Source: Micavibrio sp. UBA7657 (lineage in GTDB: Bacteria > Pseudomonadota > Alphaproteobacteria > Micavibrionales > Micavibrionaceae). From it: a stretch of 64,000 bases of DNA. The notes below the pieces were generated by a model. It was not told the DNA's origin. It was given only the letters and a program-made list of their open reading frames with translations, and ran no database searches. The stretch covers positions 116,531 through 180,530 of the forward strand of contig DLHX01000008.1 of assembly GCA_002483465.1 (NCBI GenBank), read 5' to 3'. Shown here in pieces: positions 34,627-42,474 of the stretch. Position 1 is the stretch's first letter. Each line of letters starts with the position of its first letter. Position numbers and translations under genes: made by a program.

Positions 34627-34648
34627 TCTTGTGCGTTAGGCTAATGAA

Positions 34649-35458
34649 TTAAGCCGCCGAAGCCGCTTTCTTGCTGGCTTTTTCTTCGTTCGCCGGTGCG
34701 GATGCTTTTTCCGCAGGCAACTCGACCTTCAGGTCAGCCGATGCGCCGATATCCTTGCCGGACTTCGTCACTTCAGCCTGCAGGCCGTCGAGAACCGCTT
34801 CCGTAACCAGGTCGCAGTACAATTCAATTGCACGGAGCGCATCGTCGTTACCGGGAATGACGTAGTCGATCCCGTCCGGGTCGGCGTTGGTGTCGGCAAT
34901 CGCGAAAACCGGGATGCCGAGCTTGTTGGCTTCCTTCACCGCGATGTCTTCCTTGGTGATGTCGATGATGAACAGCGCATCAGGCTGGCCGCCCATTTCT
35001 TTAATTCCGCCGATTGACGACTCGAGCTTCTGTTTCTCGCGCGCCATCATCAGCAGTTCTTTTTTCTTATAACCCTGGCCTTCACCGGCGAGGATACGGT
35101 CAACTTCACGAAGACGGTTGATCGAACCCGAAATCGTCTTCCAGTTGGTCAGCATACCGCCGAGCCAGCGCTGGTTCACGTAGTACTGGCCGCAACGTTT
35201 TGCGGATTCAGCAACTTTTTCCTGCGCCTGGCGCTTCGTCGCGACAAACAGGATACGGCCGCCATTGGCGACGATATCGCGGATCGATTTCAGCGAAGTC
35301 TGGAGCATCGGCGCGGTTTGTTGCAGGTCGATAATGTGAACGCCGTTACGAACGCCGAAAATATATTGGCGCATCTTGGGGTTCCAGCGGCGGGTGTGGT
35401 GTCCGAAGTGAACGCCTGCCTCGAGAAGCTGGCGCATGTTTACGTCTGGCATTGCCAT
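34649..35458 (-). CDS. rpsB: 30S ribosomal protein S2
   Basis: Primary component at the head-body junction of the small subunit. The 269 residues start with MAMPDVNMRQLLEAGVHFGHHTRRWNPKM, the typical alphaproteobacterial N-terminus. YFGVRNGVHIIDLQQT is present in variant form, with FVATKRQAQE and RWLGGMLTNWKTI. The C-terminal tail is Ala/Lys-rich. First gene of the rpsB-tsf-pyrH-frr run, transcribed from the gap at 35459-35711. Confidence 0.98.
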   Translation of the reverse strand: MAMPDVNMRQLLEAGVHFGHHTRRWNPKMRQYIFGVRNGVHIIDLQQTAPMLQTSLKSIRDIVANGGRILFVATKRQAQEKVAESAKRCGQYYVNQRWLGGMLTNWKTISGSINRLREVDRILAGEGQGYKKKELLMMAREKQKLESSIGGIKEMGGQPDALFIIDITKEDIAVKEANKLGIPVFAIADTNADPDGIDYVIPGNDDALRAIELYCDLVTEAVLDGLQAEVTKSGKDIGASADLKVELPAEKASAPANEEKASKKAASAA

Positions 35459-35579
35459 GTTTTTAGTCCTTTTCCGGTTAAAGCCTCTGCGGGAATTTAA
35501 GTATAAGGACCAACCCTTACACCGGATGGGACGATTAAATCATCGGCCCTTTCCCGCATGTGAATTTACAATTGAAGGG

Positions 35580-35608
35580 TTTTTACTGTTAAAGCCGCGC
35601 TTTTGCAA
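35580..35608 (-). promoter_or_regulatory. Candidate rpsB promoter
   Basis: On the minus strand, TTGCAA (35603-35608), a 17-base spacer and TAAAAA (35580-35585), about 120 bases before the rpsB start. It leaves a 5' leader long enough for autoregulation by S2, which is known for rpsB in other bacteria. The elements are only moderately like consensus. Confidence 0.4.
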
Positions 35609-35617
35609 GGATTTTGA

Positions 35618-35649
35618 TTGACAAAATGACGAATATTTAGGAATATAAT
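35618..35649 (+). promoter_or_regulatory. Candidate plus-strand promoter of the island
   Basis: A perfect TTGACA (35618-35623) and a perfect TATAAT (35644-35649), but 20 bases apart instead of about 17. Transcription would begin close to the hairpin at 35658. It is back-to-back with the candidate rpsB promoter. Confidence 0.5.
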
Positions 35650-35657
35650 CCTCTAAT

Positions 35658-35693
35658 AGCGCCCGGACTCTGTCCGCGGCGCTTTTTCTTTTT
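35658..35693 (+). terminator. Strong intrinsic terminator (or attenuator) just after the promoter
   Basis: AGCGCC-CGGAC, loop TCT, GTCCG-(C)-GGCGCT: an 11-pair GC-rich stem with one bulged C (35658-35683), followed by the T tract TTTTTCTTTTT up to 35693. It stands between the TATAAT at 35644 and the gene start at 35712. Transcription from that promoter would therefore be expected to stop before the gene unless it is attenuated. Confidence 0.7.
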
Positions 35694-35711
35694 AAACACA
35701 AGGAAATCCCT

Positions 35712-36536
35712 ATGAAAATTGAACTTTCAAAGCCCTTTACGCCTAACAGCAAAGTAGACGAATACGACACACGCCAGGTTAAAAAATCACTCAATCGGCT
35801 AGGCTATTACCAGCCCTATGAAAAAACCGGCATTACGGGAATCCCCGATTAGGCCATATTCGACGCCTTGAAAAAATTTCAGGAACATTATGGCCTGCGC
35901 TCAACCGGCGAAGCCCGTCCCGGTGATGAAACAATTCAATCATTAAACGAAGAAACCGCCAAAACACCGGACGGCTATTATATTTGGCGCACGGTCGGGG
36001 ATGACAAAGTCCGCGAGAGCCACCAAGCACTTGATAACACCATATGCTCATGGTCCGACTCCCCTAATCCCGGCGAAGATTTCAACTGCCGTTGCTGGGC
36101 GGAGCTTATTTTAATTTCACCGAATTGCCGAGATGAACAAGAAGCCCTCAATATAGAAAAAGAGAAATTTGAAGCTCTTAACAAAAGAAAAGATCAGCAT
36201 ATAAAAGACTTAAGAAAACTAACTGATAAAAGAGACCAGATCGTCCAAAAGATGAATGAAACATTGGGCACAGAGATTGCCTCATTTATATTCGGGTTTC
36301 CCTTTGCCCGCACTGATTTTATATTTGAGTTGTTACAAAGACATTTCAATAATATTATCAGTGACGAATTATTAAAAGCCGCCGACCGCCTTGCAAAAGA
36401 GCGCGGCGCCATTCTCAAAAAAATTGATTACACAAGAGATCAATTAAATATAGTTATGATCGCATTGTTAAACTCTAAGGCAAAACTTGAGAAAGCCCAA
36501 CAGGAGTTAAAAATATGCATGAACAAAAAATCATAA
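35712..36536 (+). pseudogene. Peptidoglycan-binding-like / phage head (SPP1 gp7-type) domain gene, interrupted by an in-frame TAG
   Basis: ATG at 35712 with AAGGAAAT upstream opens a frame of 46 codons that ends in TAG at 35850-35852. The same frame then continues without a shift to TGA at 36536. Read across the stop, residues about 20-75 look like a PG_binding_1 module (TRQVKKSLNRLGYY ... GITGIPD, stop, AIFDALKKFQEHYGLRSTGE ... PGDETIQSLNEE). The next part (YIWRTVGDDKVRESHQALDN, then PGEDFNCRCWAE) looks like the C-terminal motif of phage minor-head/SPP1 gp7 proteins. The remainder is a Lys/Glu-rich coiled coil around one hydrophobic stretch (about residues 185-205). TAG is an ordinary stop here (eno, gltX, gltA and nuoK end in it), so this is most likely a nonsense mutation. 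A TTG at 35868 could restart the distal part, but I see no ribosome site for it. Confidence 0.72.
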
Positions 36537-37012
36537 AAAAATTCTTAGCCTATTTTTCATGGAAGATTATTTTCCTGGATGTAGTCAAATTTTATATTTA
36601 CTTGATACTTTTTTATGGATTGGCATTTTTGCTGATGTGGGCGCACGCGCACCTGGCTCTGGAAGCCGACAAAATGACTTTTAATGAAATTTTATTTGAT
36701 CCAAACGATGTAGATTTAAAAGATTATAGTTTTGACATTGAAAATTATAAATGGCTTGGCCAGAAGATGGGATTCTACATGTTCGTTTTGGTTTGCCTCG
36801 GCGTATTTTTCACTAACCCGCCAAAATCATTCAAACACATATCCATTGTAATCATTCTTATTTTTCTCATTAACAACGGTATGTTCCTGAGTGGAACAAT
36901 ATCAGAATATGTTTACGACTTTTTTATATTGTCTGGATTTGCCTTAATGTCATGGATTCTTTCTTTGGCTTGGCACGAATACAAAAATAAAAAGCATCCG
37001 CAAACAAACTAA
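36515..37012 (+). CDS. Hypothetical four-helix membrane protein, low G+C
   Basis: The 165-residue product has about four membrane segments (near residues 22-42, 88-104, 109-128 and 133-152) with a hydrophilic loop at about 47-83. I recognise no family. AGGAG stands 8 bases before the ATG, which lies inside the end of the preceding interrupted gene (22-base overlap), so the two form one unit. Base composition is by eye close to one-third G+C, against about 55% or more for flanking genes, and codon use is strongly AT-ended. That suggests recent acquisition. It ends 70 bases before the 3' end of dnaE, which faces it. Confidence 0.68.
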   Translation: MHEQKIIKKFLAYFSWKIIFLDVVKFYIYLILFYGLAFLLMWAHAHLALEADKMTFNEILFDPNDVDLKDYSFDIENYKWLGQKMGFYMFVLVCLGVFFTNPPKSFKHISIVIILIFLINNGMFLSGTISEYVYDFFILSGFALMSWILSLAWHEYKNKKHPQTN

Positions 37013-37082
37013 TAAAATTTCCTTTGATTTCAGAGAGCAACCACCCCCACCCCCTCAAAACGGCCGAACGAACTGATAAGGC

Positions 37083-40000
37083 CTACGCCTCCAGAATCTC
37101 CGCCACGCCCGGCTCGCCGCGAATGATATTCCGCGCCTGCTGGCTGAGCGACCACCGCCCCGGCAGCCTGATCGCCGCCCGCCGCCCGTTCTCGATATCG
37201 AGATAAAGCGTAACTTCTGAATTCCCCTTGCCCTCGATATCCAGGAACTCCCGGATCTTCTTCGCAGCCTGCGGGTTTTTCAGGAAAATGCGGATCTCGC
37301 GGATCTTGCCCTCCAGCGCCGCGTCCAGCGGCTCGATGCGCTCCGCCGTAAACCGCGTCTGGTCCTCGCGCTGCTCGGCGCTGAGGCGCAGCAGCACCGC
37401 CCGCCCCGGCTCCAGGAATTCACGGCTGACAGCCAGCAATTCCGAAAAAAGCGTCACCTCGAAAATCCCGGTCGGGTCCGAGAGCTGCAGGAACGCATAT
37501 TTGCTGCCCTTCTGCGAAACCTTCTCCTGCTTCTTCAGGATCACCCCGGCCATCTGGTAACTGCCCGCCGATTTATGAATCAGGTCATGTTCCACCTTGG
37601 CGAACGTGACAATCTTTAAATTTTCAAACTGCTTCTGCCGGCTGTCGAGCGGATGCGCCGACAGGTAAAACCCGACCGCACCGAATTCCTTCTCAAGTTT
37701 CTCGAGCGGACTCCAGTCCTTGGTCTTCGGCAATTCCGGCATCCCGAGGCCGTTGCCGCCGCCTTCGCCGAACAAACTCACCTGCCCGGAATTTCTTTCC
37801 TCTGCGAGCGATTGCGCGTGCCGCAGCAATAATTCTGCCGACGCCGCCATCTGCGCACGGTTCGGGTTCAAACTTTCAAATCCCCCCGCCGCCGAAAGCT
37901 GCTCGAACTGCCGCTTGTTCAGAAGCTTCGGATCGATGCGTGAAATAAAATCCTCAACCGACTTGAACGCGCCATTCGCAGCGCGCTCCTGTACAATCCC
38001 GTCCATCGCGCCCGCCCCGACATTCTTCAGCGCCGCCAGCGCATAGCGGATGGAATCGCCTTCCACCTTGAACTCCACGCTCGACGTATTGATATCCGGC
38101 TGCAGCGTCTTGATCCCTATGCGGTCGAGATCCTGCTTGAAAACGCTCAGCTTGTCCGTGTTACCCATATCGAGCGTCATCGACGCCGCCATGAATTCCA
38201 GCGTGTAATTGCTCTTCAGCCACGCCGTCCAGTAGGCGATCAACGCATACGCCGCTGCGTGCGATTTATTGAAACCGTATCCGGCGAATTTATCGATCTG
38301 GTCGAAAATATAATCCGCGCGCTCGGCGGAGACGTTATTATGCTCCTGCGCGCCTTTTATGAACTGATCGCGCTGCGCATCCATTTCCTTCTTGATCTTC
38401 TTACCCATCGCGCGGCGAAGCAGGTCAGCGCCGCCAAGCGTATAGCCCGCCAGCACCTGCGCCGCCTGCATCACCTGCTCCTGGTAAATCATGATGCCGT
38501 AAGTTTCTTCAAGATAAGGCTGAAGTTTCGGATGCAGGTAATCCGGCTGCTCGCGGCCTTCCTTCACCGAGACATATTTCGGAATGTTGTCCATCGGGCC
38601 GGGACGGTAGAGCGAGACGAGCGCGATGATGTCCTCAAAACGGCTCGGCCTGACCTTGCGGAGCATGTCGCGCATACCCGAGCTTTCAAGCTGGAACACG
38701 CCGACCGTATTGCCGCTCGCCATAAGTTTATAAGCTTTTTCGTCGTCCAGCGGAATTTGCAGCGGATCAATCGTTTTTTCTTTCGCCGCAATCATATCCA
38801 GTGTCTTCTGGATCACCGTCATCGTCTTGAGGCCGAGGAAGTCGAACTTGATCAATCCCGCCTGCTCGACATATTTCATGTTGAACTGCGTCACCGGCAT
38901 GGTCGAGCGCGGATCGCGGTACATCGGCAGCAATTCATGCAATGGCCGCTCGCCGATCACGACGCCCGCCGCGTGCGTAGAGGCATGGCGGTATAAACCC
39001 TCTAACTGCAACGCGATATCAATCAGCTTCTTTTGCGTGTCGTCACTGTTGCGAACCTTGCGGAGCTCTTCATCAGCCGCCAGCGCTTCCGCCAATGTCA
39101 CCGGTTGCGCAGGGTTGTTCGGAATTAATTTCGCAATCCTGTCGACCTGCCCGTAAGGAATCTGAAGCACTCGCCCGACATCGCGCACCACAGCCCGCGC
39201 CTGCAATTTTCCGAACGTAATAATCTGCGCAACCTGATCGTACCCATACTTTTCCTGCACATAACGGATAACCTCATCCCGCCGCTCCTGACAGAAATCG
39301 ATATCGAAGTCGGGCATGGAGACCCGTTCCGGGTTCAGGAAACGCTCGAACAGCAACCCAAGTGCTAGCGGATCAAGGTCGGTGATACGGAGCGACCACG
39401 CCACAACCGAACCCGCGCCCGATCCGCGCCCCGGCCCCACCGGGATTTTATTGTCCTTCGCCCAGCGGATAAAATCCGAAACGATCAGGAAATATCCCGG
39501 GTAACCCATGCCCTTGATGACATCGAGCTCGAATTTCAAACGCTCGCGGTACGGCTCCGCTTCGCCCGTAACGAAATTTTTGAGGCGCCATTCAAGCCCC
39601 TCTTCTGCCTGCGCAGCCAATTCCTCGAATTCGCTTCGCCCGCCCTCGGTTTCGAACGCCGGAAGAATGGGACTGATCGCCTGCAAAAGGTACGAACAAC
39701 GCTGCGCGATGACGACGGTATTATCAATCGCCTCCGGCACATCCTTGAAAAGCTCGATCATCTCGTCGGCGGATTTGAAATAATGCTCGGGCGTGACTTT
39801 GCGGCGATTTTCCTCGGTGACGTAACGGCCATCGGCAATGCACAGTAGCGCGTCATGCGCCTCGTAAATATCCGGCTCGCTGAAATAACAATCATTCGTC
39901 GCGACGAGCGGAATATCATGCTTGTAGGCAAGCTCAATTAAGCCACCTTCGCTCAAATCTTCCTCGGCCAAACCATGCCGCTGCAATTCTACATACAGCC

Positions 40001-40475
40001 TGTCCTTGAAAATTTTCTTGAGCTCAGAGATTTCTGCGTCCGCCTGTTCCTTCTGACCGTGCACGAGGAATTGCGCCGCCGCACCCTTCGCGCCGCCGGT
40101 CAGGCAAATCAATCCTTTGCTGTGAGCTCGCAACTTCTCACGATCAAGATGAACATTCACCTGCGGATCGCCCTGCAGATACGCATCGCTGATCAGCAGA
40201 CAAAGATTGCGGTATCCCTCTTCGGTCTGCGCGAGCAGCACGAGTTGATGCCCTTCGCTGCCGACACTCATCTGCGTGCCAATAATCGGTTGAATGCCGC
40301 CCTTCTGCGCCTCCATGGCGAACTCGAGTGCGCCGAACATATTATTGGTGTCGGTCACAGCTAAGGCGGGCATGCCCTCCTTAGCGCAGAGTTTCACGAG
40401 GTCTTTGGTCTGAATCGCCCCTTCCGCCAGCGAATAGGCAGAATGCGTATGAAGATGGATAAAAGACTCAGGCAT
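37083..40475 (-). CDS. dnaE: DNA polymerase III subunit alpha
   Basis: Catalytic subunit of the chromosomal replicase. At 1130 residues it is the DnaE1 size. It has the N-terminal PHP domain (FIHLHTHSAYSLAEGAI), the polymerase palm with VGPGRGSGAGSVVAWSL and the catalytic aspartates in SMPDFDIDFCQERRDEV (around residues 385-395), and KFDFLGLKTMTVIQ in the fingers. YRPGPMDNIPKYV and GYGFNKSHAAAYALIAYWTAWLK follow, then a helix-hairpin-helix and an OB domain (MAGVILKKQEKVSQKGSKYAF). No intein or SOS-type (DnaE2) feature is seen. Confidence 0.98.
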   Translation of the reverse strand: MPESFIHLHTHSAYSLAEGAIQTKDLVKLCAKEGMPALAVTDTNNMFGALEFAMEAQKGGIQPIIGTQMSVGSEGHQLVLLAQTEEGYRNLCLLISDAYLQGDPQVNVHLDREKLRAHSKGLICLTGGAKGAAAQFLVHGQKEQADAEISELKKIFKDRLYVELQRHGLAEEDLSEGGLIELAYKHDIPLVATNDCYFSEPDIYEAHDALLCIADGRYVTEENRRKVTPEHYFKSADEMIELFKDVPEAIDNTVVIAQRCSYLLQAISPILPAFETEGGRSEFEELAAQAEEGLEWRLKNFVTGEAEPYRERLKFELDVIKGMGYPGYFLIVSDFIRWAKDNKIPVGPGRGSGAGSVVAWSLRITDLDPLALGLLFERFLNPERVSMPDFDIDFCQERRDEVIRYVQEKYGYDQVAQIITFGKLQARAVVRDVGRVLQIPYGQVDRIAKLIPNNPAQPVTLAEALAADEELRKVRNSDDTQKKLIDIALQLEGLYRHASTHAAGVVIGERPLHELLPMYRDPRSTMPVTQFNMKYVEQAGLIKFDFLGLKTMTVIQKTLDMIAAKEKTIDPLQIPLDDEKAYKLMASGNTVGVFQLESSGMRDMLRKVRPSRFEDIIALVSLYRPGPMDNIPKYVSVKEGREQPDYLHPKLQPYLEETYGIMIYQEQVMQAAQVLAGYTLGGADLLRRAMGKKIKKEMDAQRDQFIKGAQEHNNVSAERADYIFDQIDKFAGYGFNKSHAAAYALIAYWTAWLKSNYTLEFMAASMTLDMGNTDKLSVFKQDLDRIGIKTLQPDINTSSVEFKVEGDSIRYALAALKNVGAGAMDGIVQERAANGAFKSVEDFISRIDPKLLNKRQFEQLSAAGGFESLNPNRAQMAASAELLLRHAQSLAEERNSGQVSLFGEGGGNGLGMPELPKTKDWSPLEKLEKEFGAVGFYLSAHPLDSRQKQFENLKIVTFAKVEHDLIHKSAGSYQMAGVILKKQEKVSQKGSKYAFLQLSDPTGIFEVTLFSELLAVSREFLEPGRAVLLRLSAEQREDQTRFTAERIEPLDAALEGKIREIRIFLKNPQAAKKIREFLDIEGKGNSEVTLYLDIENGRRAAIRLPGRWSLSQQARNIIRGEPGVAEILEA

Positions 40476-40514
40476 AGTGGAATTATAGAGGGGGATCGGC
40501 GAAAACGGAACGGC

Positions 40515-41240
40515 CTAAAAAGGCACGATTTTGCCGGATTTAAGCTGCAGAACACGGTCCATCTGGTCGGCCAGCGCCAGGTTATGCGTGGCCACCAGGG
40601 CACCTATTTTGCGCTGGCGCACCTGCTGGAGTAACATATCGAATACTTCCGCTGACGTTTCAGGGTCGAGATTTCCAGTCGGCTCATCAGCAAAAAGAAG
40701 CTTCGGATCGTTCGCCAACGCCCGCGCAATCGCCACACGTTGCTGCTCGCCGCCTGAAAGCAGGCCCGGGCGATGCGACAGGCGATCACCAAGCTTCAGA
40801 CCAATCAGAATATCCTCAGCCCTGTCCCGCGCCTCGGATTCATTTTTCCCAGCAATGATCTGCGGCAGCGCGACATTCTCAAGCGCCGAAAATTCAGGCA
40901 GCAGGTAGTGAAACTGGTAAACGAAGCCGATAAAATCACGACGCAGCCGTGTGCGTTCCGTATCCGAAAGTTTATGCGCCGGCTGACCGTTGATGCGGAT
41001 GCTTCCCGCCGTCGGCTTGTCCAGCAACCCGATCAATTGCAGCAACGTCGATTTACCCGCGCCGCTCTGGCCGACGAGCGCGACAATCTCGCCGCCTTCG
41101 AGTTTCAAATTAAGACCTTTGAAAATCGTCAGCTGGCGGCCGCCCTGAACGAAGGTTTTTTCCAGCCCCTCCACTTTCAGCAATGTATTTGCCTCGAGCG
41201 GATCATTGGACGGCGCGCTGAATACTTTAACTTTACTCAT
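40515..41240 (-). CDS. lolD: Lipoprotein-releasing system ATP-binding protein LolD
   Basis: ATPase of the LolCDE exporter that releases outer-membrane lipoproteins from the inner membrane to LolA. The 241-residue ABC protein has Walker A GQSGAGKS (residues 57-64), a Q-loop in FVYQFHYLLPEFSALEN, the signature LSGGEQQRVAIARAL and Walker B LLFADEPTGNLD. The start is the ATG at 41238-41240, overlapping the end of the permease gene by 8 bases; a 20-residue extension is open but atypical. Confidence 0.95.
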   Translation of the reverse strand: MSKVKVFSAPSNDPLEANTLLKVEGLEKTFVQGGRQLTIFKGLNLKLEGGEIVALVGQSGAGKSTLLQLIGLLDKPTAGSIRINGQPAHKLSDTERTRLRRDFIGFVYQFHYLLPEFSALENVALPQIIAGKNESEARDRAEDILIGLKLGDRLSHRPGLLSGGEQQRVAIARALANDPKLLFADEPTGNLDPETSAEVFDMLLQQVRQRKIGALVATHNLALADQMDRVLQLKSGKIVPF

Positions 41241-42474
41241 AGCGCAGCGCCTCGACAGGATCCAGACGCGCAGCGCGCCATGCGGGATAAATTGTCGCAA
41301 GTATGGAGAGGCCGAACGCCATGACGATAATGCTCAGCACCTCGGTCCAGTCGATCTCGGCGGGAATTTCAGAGAGGAAACGGATTTCCGCCTCCCACAA
41401 ATGCCAGCCCGTCAGGCCTTCAAGCCCGCGGCGAATTGAATCGATATTCAGCGCGAAGGCGATCCCGAGCATCGAGCCGAACAATGTCCCCGCAATGCCG
41501 ATGCTGGCGCCCGTCAGCATGAAAATCCGCATCATGTTGCCGCGCGTCGCGCCCATCGTGCGCATGATAGCGATATCCTGCCCCTTGTCCTTCACGAGCA
41601 TGATCATCGAGGAAATGATGTTAAAAGCAGCCACGATGATAATCATAGTCAGGATCAGGAACATGACATTGCGTTCGGTCTGCAGCGCGTCATAGAAATT
41701 CTTGTTCATGTCGCGCCAGTCATAAACGCCCGCCGCACCCTCGATCGCAACCGAAACGGCATTCCGCGCCTCATCCAGCCTGTCGGGATCTTTGAGAAAA
41801 ATCTCCAGCCCGGTCACAGCATTCGGCAACTGGAAGAATGTCTGCGCGGCCTCCAGCGGCATAAAAATAAAGCTGCTGTTATATTCATACATCTCCACGT
41901 CGAAAATAACGGCAATTTCGTAGTTACGCTGGCGCGGCATCGAACCAAACGGCGTCGATTTCACCTGCGGCGAGGTAAGTGTCAGGCTGTCGCCGGGTTT
42001 AAGATTGAATTTTTTCGCCAGCACACTGCCGACCGCGATGCGGTTCTCGGTGAAATTATCGAGGTCACCCGCCGTGATGGAATCGCGCAGGATCGGACGG
42101 TTTGTGAAATCTTCCCACGAAATACCACGGATCATCACACCAGTAGAATTGCCGCCCTTCGACACAAGCCCCTGGCTCTCGACAATCGGCGTGACATCCT
42201 GAATGCCGTTCAACGGAACAATTTTCGACTTGAGATAATCGTAGTCATCAAGCGGCCCCTGCAGGGAATAGACATTCATGTGGCCGTTCAAGCCCAGAAT
42301 GCGCCCGAACAATTCCTGCCGAAAACCGTTCATCACCGACATGACGATAATCAGCGTCGCAACGCCGAGCATAATGCCGGTGAAGGAAAATCCGGCGATG
42401 ACGGAAACAAACCCTTCCGCTTTTTTGGAGCGGAGATAACGCCAGGCCACCATGCGTTCGAACGGTGAAAACAT
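41233..42474 (-). CDS. lolC: Lipoprotein-releasing system permease LolC/LolE
   Basis: Membrane partner of LolD. The 413-residue protein has one N-terminal membrane helix, a large periplasmic domain (about residues 50-270) and three C-terminal helices of the FtsX type. Family stretches are MVAWRYLRSKKAEGFVSVIAGFSFTGIMLGVATLI, IIVAAFNIISSMIMLVKDK, IAIMRTMGATRGNMMRIF and LATIYPAWRAARLDPVEALRYE. Only one permease gene is present; many alphaproteobacteria use a single LolC/E-type protein as a homodimer. It overlaps proS by one base. Confidence 0.94.
   Translation of the reverse strand: MFSPFERMVAWRYLRSKKAEGFVSVIAGFSFTGIMLGVATLIIVMSVMNGFRQELFGRILGLNGHMNVYSLQGPLDDYDYLKSKIVPLNGIQDVTPIVESQGLVSKGGNSTGVMIRGISWEDFTNRPILRDSITAGDLDNFTENRIAVGSVLAKKFNLKPGDSLTLTSPQVKSTPFGSMPRQRNYEIAVIFDVEMYEYNSSFIFMPLEAAQTFFQLPNAVTGLEIFLKDPDRLDEARNAVSVAIEGAAGVYDWRDMNKNFYDALQTERNVMFLILTMIIIVAAFNIISSMIMLVKDKGQDIAIMRTMGATRGNMMRIFMLTGASIGIAGTLFGSMLGIAFALNIDSIRRGLEGLTGWHLWEAEIRFLSEIPAEIDWTEVLSIIVMAFGLSILATIYPAWRAARLDPVEALRYE

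Noticed and set aside
35540..35794. Minus-strand frame of 84 codons in the rpsB upstream region
   Set aside because: It runs through both candidate promoters and the terminator hairpin, with no Shine-Dalgarno sequence; the plus-strand features explain the region better.
35868..36536. A stand-alone gene starting at TTG 35868
   Set aside because: It would begin in the middle of a peptidoglycan-binding helix and has no ribosome site; the frame clearly continues from 35712 across the TAG.
37083..40475. dnaE as the SOS-induced error-prone DnaE2
   Set aside because: Length (1130), the PHP domain and housekeeping neighbours fit DnaE1; no LexA box or imuAB genes are next to it.
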